Origin: Acidobacteriota bacterium
GTDB taxonomy: Bacteria > Acidobacteriota > Terriglobia > Terriglobales > Acidobacteriaceae
NCBI GenBank assembly: GCA_021803035.1
Contig: JAJZME010000012.1
Span: 62,001 to 126,000, forward strand
Length of the DNA: 64,000 bases
Direction: 5' to 3'
Below, one piece after another: positions 40,033-51,595 of the stretch; within the stretch, counting starts at the first letter, position 1; each line of letters starts with the position of its first letter. The notes under the pieces are model-generated. The model was given only the letters and a program-made list of their open reading frames with translations, ran no database searches and was not told where the DNA came from. The translations under genes and the position numbers were made by a program.

Positions 40033-40558
40033 CTGTGGATTGTTCACCACCAGCAATGGGTGACGAGGCCCCAGGAATTCCTCTGGCAAAGTTATCAGGG
40101 CAGATTCGCCAAGATTCCTGGTACCTGGCTTTCGCCTGAAAAGCCGAAGGCCGGAAATGACCCGGGGACAATTGACGCATAAGAACCATCTTTCTACATT
40201 GGGTTTACTTCATCTAGCAATGGCTTGAGGGAATTTTCAGGGAACTGCTCTATGACAGCTATCTTGAGCGGGGCGGAAATACTCTCCTCTTTGCCGGTCA
40301 GTGGATTGCCGGCAGTGGGGTTAGTGCGTCCGGCCATCCCAATCCAGCACCGGGAGGCGCGGCAACGCGGCCCCGGCCGGCCAGGGCGGATATTCCAGGA
40401 TCTGCGCGCTGTGTGCATGACAAAACAACGAGAGGACACAGGCGGCAATCCCCCATCAGGACAAGAGAACCTGAGTTGCCCAGCCCGGTTCTCTTCACCC
40501 CGCTGTTCGAAATACGTTCGGAGAGTCCGGCGGGTGAAGACTCTACGGAGAATCGGTC

Positions 40559-40768
40559 ATGGAGTTGCGCGTGCAATTGAAAATCTGTGAAGGGTGCGGC
40601 TGTCTTTGGTACCGCGCCCAAAGCCACGGCAGCGTGTACTGCCGGGAATGTGAAACAAAGCTGCGGGAGTTTCCGTTGCCTGCAAGCAGGAAGCGGCGCG
40701 GCCGGCCCAGCCGCAAATTGCTGGCCAGAGTCTGGGCGGTGGCGGAGACAACGGGAGGGATGGAATGA
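40559..40768 (+). CDS. Small zinc-ribbon protein with AT-hook-like tail
   Basis: CEGCGCLWYRAQSHGSVYCREC and RKRRGRPSRK; 4-nt ATGA overlap with the next gene. Confidence 0.75.
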   Translation: MELRVQLKICEGCGCLWYRAQSHGSVYCRECETKLREFPLPASRKRRGRPSRKLLARVWAVAETTGGME

Positions 40769-41286
40769 GCGCAGCCCTTCAGTTGCCAATGATTTGGGGA
40801 GCTGGTAACGCAGAAACGGCACAGCAAGGCAGCAGGAGCGAGTGGGAGGAACGCGCTGTCCTGGAGCTTGCCGAGGCCTGGCCGGCTGACGAGGCGGACG
40901 AGGATGGGGAGCCGTCCGTAAGCCTGGCCTTTTACCGGAAGCATACGGAGAGTACGCTGCGCCGTTTTCTGTATGCTTCCCTGCAGGTGGGCCGGGCGCC
41001 GTCCGTTCTGAACGACCCGGTGGGCCGCGGCTGGGTGTCAAGCCGCACGGTGCGCACCTTTGAGGATGCTCTGATCTTCGTCCTGGACGTGGAACGATGT
41101 CTGAACCGGCTGGGCGCGCTGGATCGGCAGATTCTGAGCCGGATCGTGCTGCAGGAGTACACCCACCCCGAAACAGCCGCGCTGCTGGGCATGAGCGTGC
41201 GCTGCGTTTCCTACAAATTTGCCCAGGCTCTGGACCGGTTGACGGAGAAGCTGCTGGATGCCGGACTGCTGTTTTTGCCGGAGTGA
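40765..41286 (+). CDS. Sigma-70 region-4-like HTH protein
   Basis: LGALDRQILSRIVLQEYTHPETAALLGMSVRCVSYKFAQALDRL. Confidence 0.75.
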   Translation: MSAALQLPMIWGAGNAETAQQGSRSEWEERAVLELAEAWPADEADEDGEPSVSLAFYRKHTESTLRRFLYASLQVGRAPSVLNDPVGRGWVSSRTVRTFEDALIFVLDVERCLNRLGALDRQILSRIVLQEYTHPETAALLGMSVRCVSYKFAQALDRLTEKLLDAGLLFLPE

Positions 41287-41340
41287 GACTCGCTTGCGGG
41301 AACGGCGAACTCGTACCGCGTGTGTGCAGATTCATTACCA

Positions 41341-41366
41341 CCCAGGCCCCGAGATCGGGGCCTGGG
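41341..41366. terminator. 12-bp perfect hairpin between convergent genes (no T-tract)
   Basis: cccaggccccga-ga-tcggggcctggg. Confidence 0.55.
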
Positions 41367-41492
41367 CACCCAAATCCGCGGACCTGGTTACGAAATCATG
41401 AGGGCACGGGACTGAAGATTTGCTTTGCCGCGTACGGGGCGAAAAATTCTCTATGAAACGGTTTCCCCGGATTGCGTCCGGTTGAGCGGGCT

Positions 41493-42308
41493 CTATCCGG
41501 GGCTACTTTCGGCCCTTGCTGCGGGAGGAAATGCCGTTGATGGTTCGGCTGTAGCGGGCTGGTCCATGCCGGGCGCGTGCGACGCGGTCGGTGCCGCTAT
41601 CTGCAGCAGCGCCGGGCGCGGGTCAAGGTCATCGGCGCCGAGCAGAGTTGCCAGGGCCCGTGTGTCCCAGCGGCGCAGCGCGGTGCCGAGCAGCAGCTTC
41701 AGGTCGGAGATGAATGTCGCGCGCGCCGCGTACTCCGCGTCGAGCTGGTACTTAGCCGGCATTACCTTTGAGTGGTAGAACTCGCGCAAGCGGAGCCTCG
41801 GAACCCGTTCCAGAAGCGCCTCTTCGCGGGCGAAGACCACGGTGGCCGCGCCGGTGATTCCGGGGCGGCACTGCGGATCGCGAAACTCGTACTCGCGCAT
41901 CTTGGGCCGCGGGCCGACCAGGCTCATATCGCCCAGCAGCACATTGGCAAACTGCGGCAGTTCGTCGAGCTTCCATTGGCGCAGAAACCGCCCGATGGGC
42001 GTGAAGGGCGGCTTGCCGGCCGCGAAAGCCGTGTACGCACATCGCAGGGTGCGGAACTTGAAGATGGTGAACGGCCGGCCGCGACAGCCCACGCGCTTTT
42101 GCAAAAACAGAATGGGGCCGCGCGAGGTGAGACGCACGGCAAGCGCGATCAGCAAGAACGCCGCGATCAGCGCCGGCAGTACCGCCAGAACACAGGCGCA
42201 ATCGAAGAGGCGCTTGGACGGCGAGCGCGTCCAGGCACTGGGCGGCGAAGAGGATGAATCAATGCCCGCAGTTTGAAAAGTCCCAAGCGTATACGAATTG
42301 GCCCTCAA
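41493..42308 (-). CDS. Bacterial sugar transferase (undecaprenyl-phosphate sugar phosphotransferase type)
   Basis: KRLFDCACVLAVLP...FLQKRVGCRGRPFTIFKFRTL...LDELPQFANVLLGDMSLVGPRP. Confidence 0.93.
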   Translation of the reverse strand: MRANSYTLGTFQTAGIDSSSSPPSAWTRSPSKRLFDCACVLAVLPALIAAFLLIALAVRLTSRGPILFLQKRVGCRGRPFTIFKFRTLRCAYTAFAAGKPPFTPIGRFLRQWKLDELPQFANVLLGDMSLVGPRPKMREYEFRDPQCRPGITGAATVVFAREEALLERVPRLRLREFYHSKVMPAKYQLDAEYAARATFISDLKLLLGTALRRWDTRALATLLGADDLDPRPALLQIAAPTASHAPGMDQPATAEPSTAFPPAARAESSPG

Positions 42309-42662
42309 CCCGATCTCCCGTGGGTGTAACAGCCGGTCATCTTTCGGGGATGATTCCGCGCGCCGGTAACGGCGGCCGGGCTGGATTTGCAGCCGGCAAA
42401 TTGCGGAGGGTGCACCGAAGGCAGTTCTCCATCCGCCGCTCGTTGGTACGACACGAGTCTTCTATTCGCCAGTCACCCCGTGAAGCAGTCACACCGGTGC
42501 AGCATCGGGGACGATGAAAAATTGTATGGAAACGATACACAGCACTATAGCAGACCATCCCGGCGGCAGCAGCGGAAATTGCGGAACGGTTCCGGACAAG
42601 AGCCGTTTCCGCCTTGACTCGCATGACGGCAGCGTTTATTCATGGTCCATGCCGATGATGGA

Positions 42663-43709
42663 ATGCAGGGCCGCATGCTGATCCGATCACGAGCGCCGTT
42701 GCGGCTGGGGCTGGCCGGCGGCGGCACCGACGTTTCTCCGTACTGCGATCAATTCGGCGGGGCGATTCTGAACGCCACGATCGACTATTACGCCTATGCG
42801 TCACTGGAGCCGCTGGAGACGGGCACGGTGGAGTTTGTCTCCGCCGATCTGCGGCAGAGCGCCAGTTACGGCGCCGTGCCCAGGCTGGAAAACGACGGCT
42901 GCCTGGATCTGTTCAAGGCGGTTTACAACCACGTGGTGCGTGAGTTCAACGGCGGCGAGCCGCTAAGCCTGCGCGTGAGCACGCAGGTTGACGTTCCCGC
43001 CGGCTCGGGGCTGGGCTCGTCGTCGACGGTGGTGGTGGCCATGCTGGCCGCCTTTGCCGAGTGGCTGAAACTGCCGCTTGGCGACTACGAACTGGCGCAA
43101 ACGGCCTACGTGATCGAGCGGCAGGAGGCAGGGCTGCAGGGCGGCAAGCAGGACCAGTACGCGGCGGCGTTCGGCGGCTTCAACTTCATGGAGTTTGGTC
43201 GCGATGGGCAGGTGCTGGTCAATCCGCTGCGCGTGAAGGACTGGGTTGTCTCCGAACTGGAGGCTTCGCTGCTGCTGTATTTCACCGGCACGTCGCGCGC
43301 TTCGGCCGACATCATCGAAGAGCAGCGGCGCAACGTGCGCGACCACAACGCGCCGGCGGTGGAGGCGATGCACGCCATCAAGGAAGAGGCTTTTCGCATG
43401 AAGGAGAGCCTGCTGCGCGGAGATTTTCAGCGGCTGCACGAGGTGCTGCGCGGGAGTTGGGAGTCAAAGAAGCGGATGGCCAGCCAGATCACCAACGAGC
43501 ACATCGAGCGGCTCTACCTGTGCGCGCTCGATGCCGGGGCGCATTGCGCGAAGATCTCCGGCGCGGGCGGCGGCGGCTTCATGATGTTTCTGACCAATCC
43601 GATTCACAAGGACCGGGTGGAAGCGGCCCTGCGTGCCGAGCACAATGGCGGCGCGGCCTACCGGTGCCACTTTACGGAAGTGGGGGCTACAGCATGGAAG
43701 GTGCCATAA
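42663..43709 (+). CDS. hddA: GHMP kinase, D-glycero-D-manno-heptose 7-phosphate kinase-like (start uncertain)
   Basis: RSRAPLRLGLAGGGTDVSPYCDQFGG, PAGSGLGSSSTVVVAML, ISGAGGGGFMMF; context with gmhA-like gene. Confidence 0.85.
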   Translation: MQGRMLIRSRAPLRLGLAGGGTDVSPYCDQFGGAILNATIDYYAYASLEPLETGTVEFVSADLRQSASYGAVPRLENDGCLDLFKAVYNHVVREFNGGEPLSLRVSTQVDVPAGSGLGSSSTVVVAMLAAFAEWLKLPLGDYELAQTAYVIERQEAGLQGGKQDQYAAAFGGFNFMEFGRDGQVLVNPLRVKDWVVSELEASLLLYFTGTSRASADIIEEQRRNVRDHNAPAVEAMHAIKEEAFRMKESLLRGDFQRLHEVLRGSWESKKRMASQITNEHIERLYLCALDAGAHCAKISGAGGGGFMMFLTNPIHKDRVEAALRAEHNGGAAYRCHFTEVGATAWKVP

Positions 43710-44311
43710 GCGATCTTGTGCGCGCGGAGTTAGGCGCGGCCGCTTTCGTGTTACAGGCCGCGGCAACCGATGCCGCGCTGCATGCCGAAGTGGCGCGGGC
43801 GGCGGAAGCGACTGTGGCCGCGCTGAAGGCAGGTTGCAAACTGATGGTGGCCGGCAACGGCGGCAGCGCCGCCGACGCGCAGCACCTGGCGGCTGAGTTT
43901 GTCAACGTGCTTTCCGAGGACCGGCCCGCCATGCGCGCCGTGGCGCTGACCACAGACACTTCGATTCTGACCGCGGTGGGCAATGACAGGAGCTTCGATG
44001 GCGTCTTTGCTCGGCAGATTGAGGCGCTGGGCACGGCGGGCGATGTGTTCTTCGCCATCTCGACTTCGGGTAACTCGCGCAACGTGCTGCGCGCGCTGGA
44101 AGCGAGCCGCGCGATGGGCATCATGACTGTGGGACTGACGGGAAGATCCGGCGGCAGGATGGCTGCGCTGTGCGACATTTGCATGCGCGTTCCGGCGGAG
44201 GTGACCATGCACATTCAGGAGGCTCATCTGGCCATCGAGCACATTTTCTGCATGCTGGTGGAGCGGGGACGCTTTGGAGCCGAGCGGTTCACCACGGCGG
44301 GAAAGCGCTAA
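43694..44311 (+). CDS. gmhA: SIS-domain sedoheptulose 7-phosphate isomerase
   Basis: LMVAGNGGSAADAQHLAAEFVN, ISTSGNSRNVLRAL, MHIQEAHLAIEHIFCMLVE. Confidence 0.9.
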   Translation: MEGAISDLVRAELGAAAFVLQAAATDAALHAEVARAAEATVAALKAGCKLMVAGNGGSAADAQHLAAEFVNVLSEDRPAMRAVALTTDTSILTAVGNDRSFDGVFARQIEALGTAGDVFFAISTSGNSRNVLRALEASRAMGIMTVGLTGRSGGRMAALCDICMRVPAEVTMHIQEAHLAIEHIFCMLVERGRFGAERFTTAGKR

Positions 44312-44321
44312 GGACGCGGTA

Positions 44322-45017
44322 ATGGAAGCGATTGTTCTGGCGGGCGGGCTGGGAACGCGGCTGGCGGGCAGACTGGAAGGCGTGCCCAAGCCGATGGCTC
44401 CGGTGGCCGGGCGGCCATTCCTTACCATTTTGCTCAATCAGCTTCAGCGCGCTGGCTGCACGCGCGCGCTGCTGTCGGTGGGGCATCTCTACGAGACGAT
44501 TCAGCGGCATTTTGGCGCGGAGCATCGCGGCATGCAGCTCGATTACGTGATTGAGCGCGCGCCGCTGGGCACGGGCGGCGCCATACGCGCGGCGCTGGCG
44601 CATGCGGTTGACGACAGTGTTCTGGTGCTGAACGGCGATACGTATTTGCAGGCCGATTACGCGGCCATGATGGGCTTCCATGCCGGCGAAGGTGCGCGCA
44701 TGACCATTGCGGTTACACACCAAGCCGACATTGTCCGCTACGGCGGCGTGGTCGTGCGAGGATCGCGCATTGTGGGCTTCGAGGAAAAAGGCCGATCGGG
44801 GCCCGGCTGGATCAACGCGGGCACGTATGTGCTGGGCCGCGACCTGCAATGGCCGCCGGAGCTGGGCGAAAAGTTCTCCTTCGAGACGGATTTTCTTGCG
44901 CCGGGAATCGGCAGGCTGACTCCGGCTGCCTATGAAGTGGATGGATTCTTTCTGGACATTGGCGTGCCGGAGGATCTGGACCGGGCACAGAGGGAGTTGG
45001 CGGGGCTTGAGCCATAA
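44322..45017 (+). CDS. hddC: Nucleotidyltransferase, heptose 1-phosphate guanylyltransferase-like
   Basis: MEAIVLAGGLGTRLAGRLEGVPKPMAPVAGRPFL; context. Confidence 0.82.
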   Translation: MEAIVLAGGLGTRLAGRLEGVPKPMAPVAGRPFLTILLNQLQRAGCTRALLSVGHLYETIQRHFGAEHRGMQLDYVIERAPLGTGGAIRAALAHAVDDSVLVLNGDTYLQADYAAMMGFHAGEGARMTIAVTHQADIVRYGGVVVRGSRIVGFEEKGRSGPGWINAGTYVLGRDLQWPPELGEKFSFETDFLAPGIGRLTPAAYEVDGFFLDIGVPEDLDRAQRELAGLEP

Positions 45018-45042
45018 ATGGCAGCGTTGCCGAGAAGTTGAT

Positions 45043-45068
45043 CCCGGGTCTCAAAAGCGGGACCCGGG
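45043..45068. terminator. Hairpin between convergent hddC-like and GH1 genes
   Basis: cccgggtc-tcaaaagcgg-gacccggg. Confidence 0.55.
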
Positions 45069-45126
45069 GCATCCATTTTTGATGAAGCGGTAAACTGGCG
45101 GCGATCGGTGCCGCTCGTCCTTGCAG

Positions 45127-46566
45127 TTATACGACCGCGTTGTGCGCGATCACTTCCCGGTACCACTCGGCGCTTAGCTTGGGCGTGCGCTTCTCGGTTT
45201 TGAAGTCCACGTAGTGAATACCGAAGCGCTTGCTGTAGCCGTCGAGCCACTCGAAGTTATCGAGGAGGCTCCAGAGGAAGTAGCCCTTGACGGGATAGCC
45301 CTCCGAGGTGGCGCGGTGCAGTTGCGAGAGATAGTTGCGCAGGTACATGATGCGGTCGGTGTCTTCGATGCGGCCGTCGGGGCGGAATACATCGTCGGCG
45401 GAGCAGCCGTTTTCAGTGATGTACACGGCCTGCGGATGCCAGAGCTCGCAGACGTTGTGGACTGCCCAGTAGATGGACTCGGGGCCGACGTGGATCCAGT
45501 CGGAGGCCATGTGCGGAAACGATGCCTGGGGCTGGACGACGGCGTAGCCTTGCGGGGAGGAATCGGCGCGCACGTAGGTGGGCGTATAGACGTTGAGGCC
45601 GACGAAGTCGAGCTTGCTGCCGATGGCCTTCATGTCGCCGGGTTCGACGCGCGGCGCATTCTTGCCTTCGCGCTCAAGATAACTCTCGATGTAACGGCCC
45701 TCCATGATGGCGGTGAGGAAAGGAGCATTGCCCTCGCGCATGGCGCGGCGGGAGGCTTGAATGTGCTCCGGAGTTTCGATCACGGGCACAAAGTCAGTGG
45801 GGTTTTCCGCCAAGCCCACCTGCACCGGGCCGCGGGCATTGGCGCGGATGGCCTGGACGCCAAGGCCGTGGGCGAGTACGCCGTGGTGGCGCACCTGGTT
45901 CGCCTGCGCCCTGGGAAGCTTGAGGCCCGGCGCAAAGCGGCCGGTGAGATAACCGAGATCGGTGAAGCAGACGATCTCGTTGGTGGTCATGAAGTGGTGG
46001 ACGCGGTCGGAGAGGTGGCGGGTAACGTAGGCGGCATAGTCGGCAAAGGCTTTGGCGGTGTCGCGCGACTGCCAGCCCCCGGGCAATGCCGCAGGCAAGT
46101 CCCAGTGGAAGAGGGTGACGTAGGGCGTGATGTTGTGGGCGAGCAGCTCATCGACTACGCGCTGGTAGTAGTCCAGGCCCTGGGGATTGGGCTGGCCGGC
46201 GCCGTCCGGGAAGATGCGCGGCCAGGCGATGGAGAAGCGATAGGTCTGCGCGCCGAGATTGTGCAGCAGGGCGATGTCTTCCTTGTAGAGGTGGTAGGAG
46301 TCGTCGGCCACGTCGCCGGTTTCGCCGTGGTAGGTTTTGCCCGGGGTGTGCGCGAAGATGTCCCAGATGGAGGGCTTGCGGCCGTCGGCATGCACCGCGC
46401 CTTCAATCTGGTAGGCGGCGGTGGCGCATCCCCAGAGAAAGCCGGTAGGATAGGCGAGATCGCTCGCGGGCGTCTGGCCGAAGGCGATTTGGGGTAAGGA
46501 AACTCCGGAGAGCGCGGCAGCCGCGGCGGCGGCTTTGCCGAATTGACGGCGCGTGATGTTTGACAT
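45127..46566 (-). CDS. Beta-glucosidase-type glycoside hydrolase family 1, TAT-exported
   Basis: RRQFGKAAAAAAALSG leader; FLWGCATAAYQIEGA, TTNEIVCF, YITENGCS, GYFLWSLLDNFEW. Confidence 0.93.
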   Translation of the reverse strand: MSNITRRQFGKAAAAAAALSGVSLPQIAFGQTPASDLAYPTGFLWGCATAAYQIEGAVHADGRKPSIWDIFAHTPGKTYHGETGDVADDSYHLYKEDIALLHNLGAQTYRFSIAWPRIFPDGAGQPNPQGLDYYQRVVDELLAHNITPYVTLFHWDLPAALPGGWQSRDTAKAFADYAAYVTRHLSDRVHHFMTTNEIVCFTDLGYLTGRFAPGLKLPRAQANQVRHHGVLAHGLGVQAIRANARGPVQVGLAENPTDFVPVIETPEHIQASRRAMREGNAPFLTAIMEGRYIESYLEREGKNAPRVEPGDMKAIGSKLDFVGLNVYTPTYVRADSSPQGYAVVQPQASFPHMASDWIHVGPESIYWAVHNVCELWHPQAVYITENGCSADDVFRPDGRIEDTDRIMYLRNYLSQLHRATSEGYPVKGYFLWSLLDNFEWLDGYSKRFGIHYVDFKTEKRTPKLSAEWYREVIAHNAVV

Positions 46567-46939
46567 CAGAGATTCACCTCTTTGTGGAGTTAATCGCCGA
46601 TTATAGCCGAACGGCCACGGAGCGCACCGGGAAAGATCGCTTTTGCAATGTGCTGGTTGGGTTGCGCTCGGCTGCGGGTGTCTCTGATGTCATGGAGCCG
46701 GCGGGCGAGTTCGATGCCAGCGAGGAGCGCTCGATGCCAACCAATCTCGTCACGCGCGAATGTTCTCTGGTATGGAAGCTGATCAGATGAAAACGATGCT
46801 GCGCGAAAATGCTGCGCTCTTGTGCAGTTGCGGGCGCGTGCTGATCACCTGGAGTGGTGCGTATATGTGGACAACAGAACGGATTCAGGAAGCCAAAGAA
46901 GAGTGATTGCAAATCTCGGGGTTTTAGACATCAATAAAT

Positions 46940-46972
46940 AAAGAGCCGCGGCTCCTTCCACAGGCCGCGGCG
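46940..46972 (-). terminator. Terminator-like hairpin downstream of rpoD
   Basis: gccgcggc repeated at 46945-46952 and 46964-46971 (self-complementary), T-rich tract following on the minus strand. Confidence 0.55.
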
Positions 46973-47015
46973 CTAATACCGGCTGCCATGCAGCCGGGCT
47001 TACGGTTCTTTGACC

Positions 47016-48710
<1,695 letters not shown>

Positions 48711-49174
48711 AGTTTTTCTATTCTCCAGCGCATGACAGATGGTGTACCGTCATGCGCGCCGGTGCGGAGCCCGGTTCCGGCTCGCGGCGAGGAAAATCCC
48801 GCGTGGAAATCTTCCCGAAACCACGAACTACAACCTTCGCTTGCCCGCAAAAAGGAAGCGGCTTGAAGTGATTGCTCGGATCAGGATGACTGACGCATCA
48901 GGTGTATGCCTGGATCGCCCACGAGCCGCAGCTCATATTTGGGGCAAAAAGGGCGCGCATCCTCACAGAGATCAATAGATTACCACAACCCGCCACGCCT
49001 GCCAGCATCTTTTCCGGCCGCATCTCAGGCTTTGCCGGTTCCTCTGCGGATCCGGGCCGGTTGACTTTTCTTTCCGCCGACCCACAACTCCTTAAGAATT
49101 AGACGCGGAAGATGCCGAATTTGACGCAAGTTACGCGCAATTTGGGGGGAGAAATTTGAGCCGTGAAATGGCCC

Positions 49175-50983
49175 TTATTCGGCCGGCGGCAAAGCCGTGT
49201 GCAGCTGCCGTAAAGCCCGGTCCATCTCCAGCTTCTGCTGCGTCAGGAGCACGACTTCGGCAAAATCGCCGCGCTGCTCGGCCTCGGCAATCCGCGCCCG
49301 CAATTCCCGCTGCCGGCTCTCGATGGCCCGCTCCTGGAGCTCCTGGATGGAACTGCGCACCTCGCCTTCGCCGGGCGGGCGGGTTTCGGCCAGCAGGGCC
49401 TCGGCCAGGAGCGCCCGCAGCGCCGGGTCCTCGACTGCGTCCATGGGGTCGCTGGCGCGGCGGCCGGCCAGCGCCAGCAGCGCCGGATATGTGCCAAGAT
49501 GTTCAAACCAGGATGGTTGCGCGGTAAGTGCCTGGGCAGCGAGCCGCCGCGCCTCTTCATCTGCGGGATCGGTGATGGCCAGCGCCCGCAGCAGCACCCG
49601 CTCCACCTCGGTGAGCGCCGTGGTGCGCGTCTCGACGCGGTCGCGGCGGCGAAGCGCGGCCTGGCGCAGTTCCTCGCGCAGCACGGCCGAATCGATGCCC
49701 AGCTTCTGCGCGGCGTCCATGGCGAACTGGTCGCGGGCCAGCTTTTCCGGCATGCGCCGGATGTGCGGGAGCAGAAAGTTCATGGCCTTCACCTTCTGCT
49801 CGGCGCTGGCGCCGGGAAACAGCAGGCGCGCCCGCTCGATGAGGTAATCGGCCTGGCGGCGCGCGCCGCGGATGGCCGCCATGTAGGCCTCCACGCCGCG
49901 CTCGCGGATGTAGCGGTCGGGGTCCAGCCCGTCGTCCAGCGTCACGATCTTGATGGCGAAGCCCTCTTCGGTGAGCAGGGCCACGGATTTTTCGGCGGCA
50001 TTGGCACCGGCGGCGTCGGGGTCGAAGTTCACGGCCACATTGGTGGTGTGCCGGTGGAGCAGCGCCACCTGGTGCTCGGTGAAGGCAGTGCCGCTGGTGG
50101 CGATCACGTTCTGAATGCCGCGCAGAAAGACGCTGATGCAGTCCATCTGCCCCTCGACCAGCAGGGCAAAGCCTGCCTGCCGGATAGCCGTCTTGGCCTT
50201 GTCGAGATTGAACAGCACGTGGCCCTTGGTGTAGATGGGCGTCTCCGGCGAGTTGATGTACTTGGCCCCGGCCTTATCGCCGGTTTCGAGCGTGCGCGCC
50301 GTGAAGGCGATGATGCGGCCGCTTTCATTGGCAATGGGAAACGTGACGCGCTTGCGAAAGCGGTCGTAGATGGGCCCCTGGCTGCCGTCGCCCTGCTCTT
50401 TGGAGGCGAACAGGCCGCTGGCGCGCAGCGTCTGGTCGTCGGCCATCGTCCGCAGCCGGTCGCGCAGCGCGTTGAAGCTGTCGGGCGCGTAGCCAATGCG
50501 GAAGGCGCGGATGCCTTCGGACGTCAGTCCGCGGCCGGCGAGATATTCGCGCGCCAGAGCGCCTTCAGGGCCGCGCAACTGCTCTTCAAACCACGCCGTC
50601 GCGGCTTCGTTCAGATCGAGGAGCTTGATGCGCAGCCGCGCTTCGGCCGCCTCCTCGGGCGAGGCGAATTCGCGCTTGGGCAAGGGAATGCCGCACTTCT
50701 GCGCCACGATGCGCACCGCTTCGGGGAAGCTCACGTTTTCGATTTTGCTGACGAAGCTGAAGACATCGCCGGACTGGTGGCAGCCGAAGCAGTGGTAGAA
50801 CTGCCGCACGGCGTGCACGGAAAACGAGGGCGATTTTTCCTTGTGGAAGGGGCAAAGGCCGGTGAAGTTTTGCGCGCCCGCTTTGCGCAGCCGGATGTAG
50901 CCTTCGACGATCTTGACGATGTCGGCGCGCTGCTTGACGGTCTGGGCAAAGTCGGACACGAAAGGCCTGTATGATAAGAGCAT
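49175..50983 (-). CDS. dnaG: DNA primase
   Basis: CPFHKEKSPSFSVHAVRQFYHCFGCHQSGDVFSFV; TOPRIM LLVEGQMDCISVF; start may be internal. Confidence 0.95.
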   Translation of the reverse strand: MLLSYRPFVSDFAQTVKQRADIVKIVEGYIRLRKAGAQNFTGLCPFHKEKSPSFSVHAVRQFYHCFGCHQSGDVFSFVSKIENVSFPEAVRIVAQKCGIPLPKREFASPEEAAEARLRIKLLDLNEAATAWFEEQLRGPEGALAREYLAGRGLTSEGIRAFRIGYAPDSFNALRDRLRTMADDQTLRASGLFASKEQGDGSQGPIYDRFRKRVTFPIANESGRIIAFTARTLETGDKAGAKYINSPETPIYTKGHVLFNLDKAKTAIRQAGFALLVEGQMDCISVFLRGIQNVIATSGTAFTEHQVALLHRHTTNVAVNFDPDAAGANAAEKSVALLTEEGFAIKIVTLDDGLDPDRYIRERGVEAYMAAIRGARRQADYLIERARLLFPGASAEQKVKAMNFLLPHIRRMPEKLARDQFAMDAAQKLGIDSAVLREELRQAALRRRDRVETRTTALTEVERVLLRALAITDPADEEARRLAAQALTAQPSWFEHLGTYPALLALAGRRASDPMDAVEDPALRALLAEALLAETRPPGEGEVRSSIQELQERAIESRQRELRARIAEAEQRGDFAEVVLLTQQKLEMDRALRQLHTALPPAE

Positions 50984-51167
50984 ACGTCCGGCGAAAAAGC
51001 GGCCATTGTGGAAGGAGTGGAAAGCAAGGCAACTTCCACGCAGGCGCTGGACATCCTACAATAGCAGTCAAAGGACCGTTCTACTGAAAGCTCCACTGTT
51101 GCCTTGTTTAAGGGCACCAATGCAGGTGCTTGACTTCTACTCCCACTTTCACCGGAGGATCGAAAGC

Positions 51168-51584
51168 ATGCAATTTGAGCTGAAGCAGTTTACCCGCGCG
51201 CTGACAACCGCAGTCCTGGTTGCAGCTTTTGCCGTTCCACCAACCCTCGTCGCTCAGACTTCGTCGCCGGATCATCTGGTAACGCCGTCCGATCTCCAGC
51301 ATGCGGCCGTGAACGCCACGCGCGCCCGGGAGCAAAACCGCGCAACACTGCGGAAGTTTTTCTCCTCGCCGGAGGCCAAGAAGGCGCTGGAATCGGCGCA
51401 CATGAATCCCCAGGAAGTGCAGAAGGCGGTGGCCGGGCTCAGCGATCACGACCTGGCCCAACTGGCGCAGCGCGCGCAGAAGGCGCAATCGGACTTTGCC
51501 GCGGGCCAGTTGTCGAATCATGACCTGCTGCTCATTCTGGTCTTTGTTGCCGCGCTCATCCTCATCATCGTGGCCGTGCATTGA
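51168..51584 (+). CDS. Small exported/membrane protein, PA2779-like
   Basis: Signal peptide, GLSDHDLAQLAQRAQKAQSDFAAG-LSNHDLLLILVFVAALILIIVAVH; RBS accggaggatcg. Confidence 0.75.
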   Translation: MQFELKQFTRALTTAVLVAAFAVPPTLVAQTSSPDHLVTPSDLQHAAVNATRAREQNRATLRKFFSSPEAKKALESAHMNPQEVQKAVAGLSDHDLAQLAQRAQKAQSDFAAGQLSNHDLLLILVFVAALILIIVAVH

Positions 51585-51595
51585 GGCGTGCCACG

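Noticed and set aside
40194-40448. Minus-strand 84-aa ORF with protein-like C-terminus (GNPLTGKEESISAPLKIAVIEQF..., vaguely HU-like)
   Set aside because: Upstream half is compositionally spurious and the similarity is too short to support a gene or pseudogene without a search.
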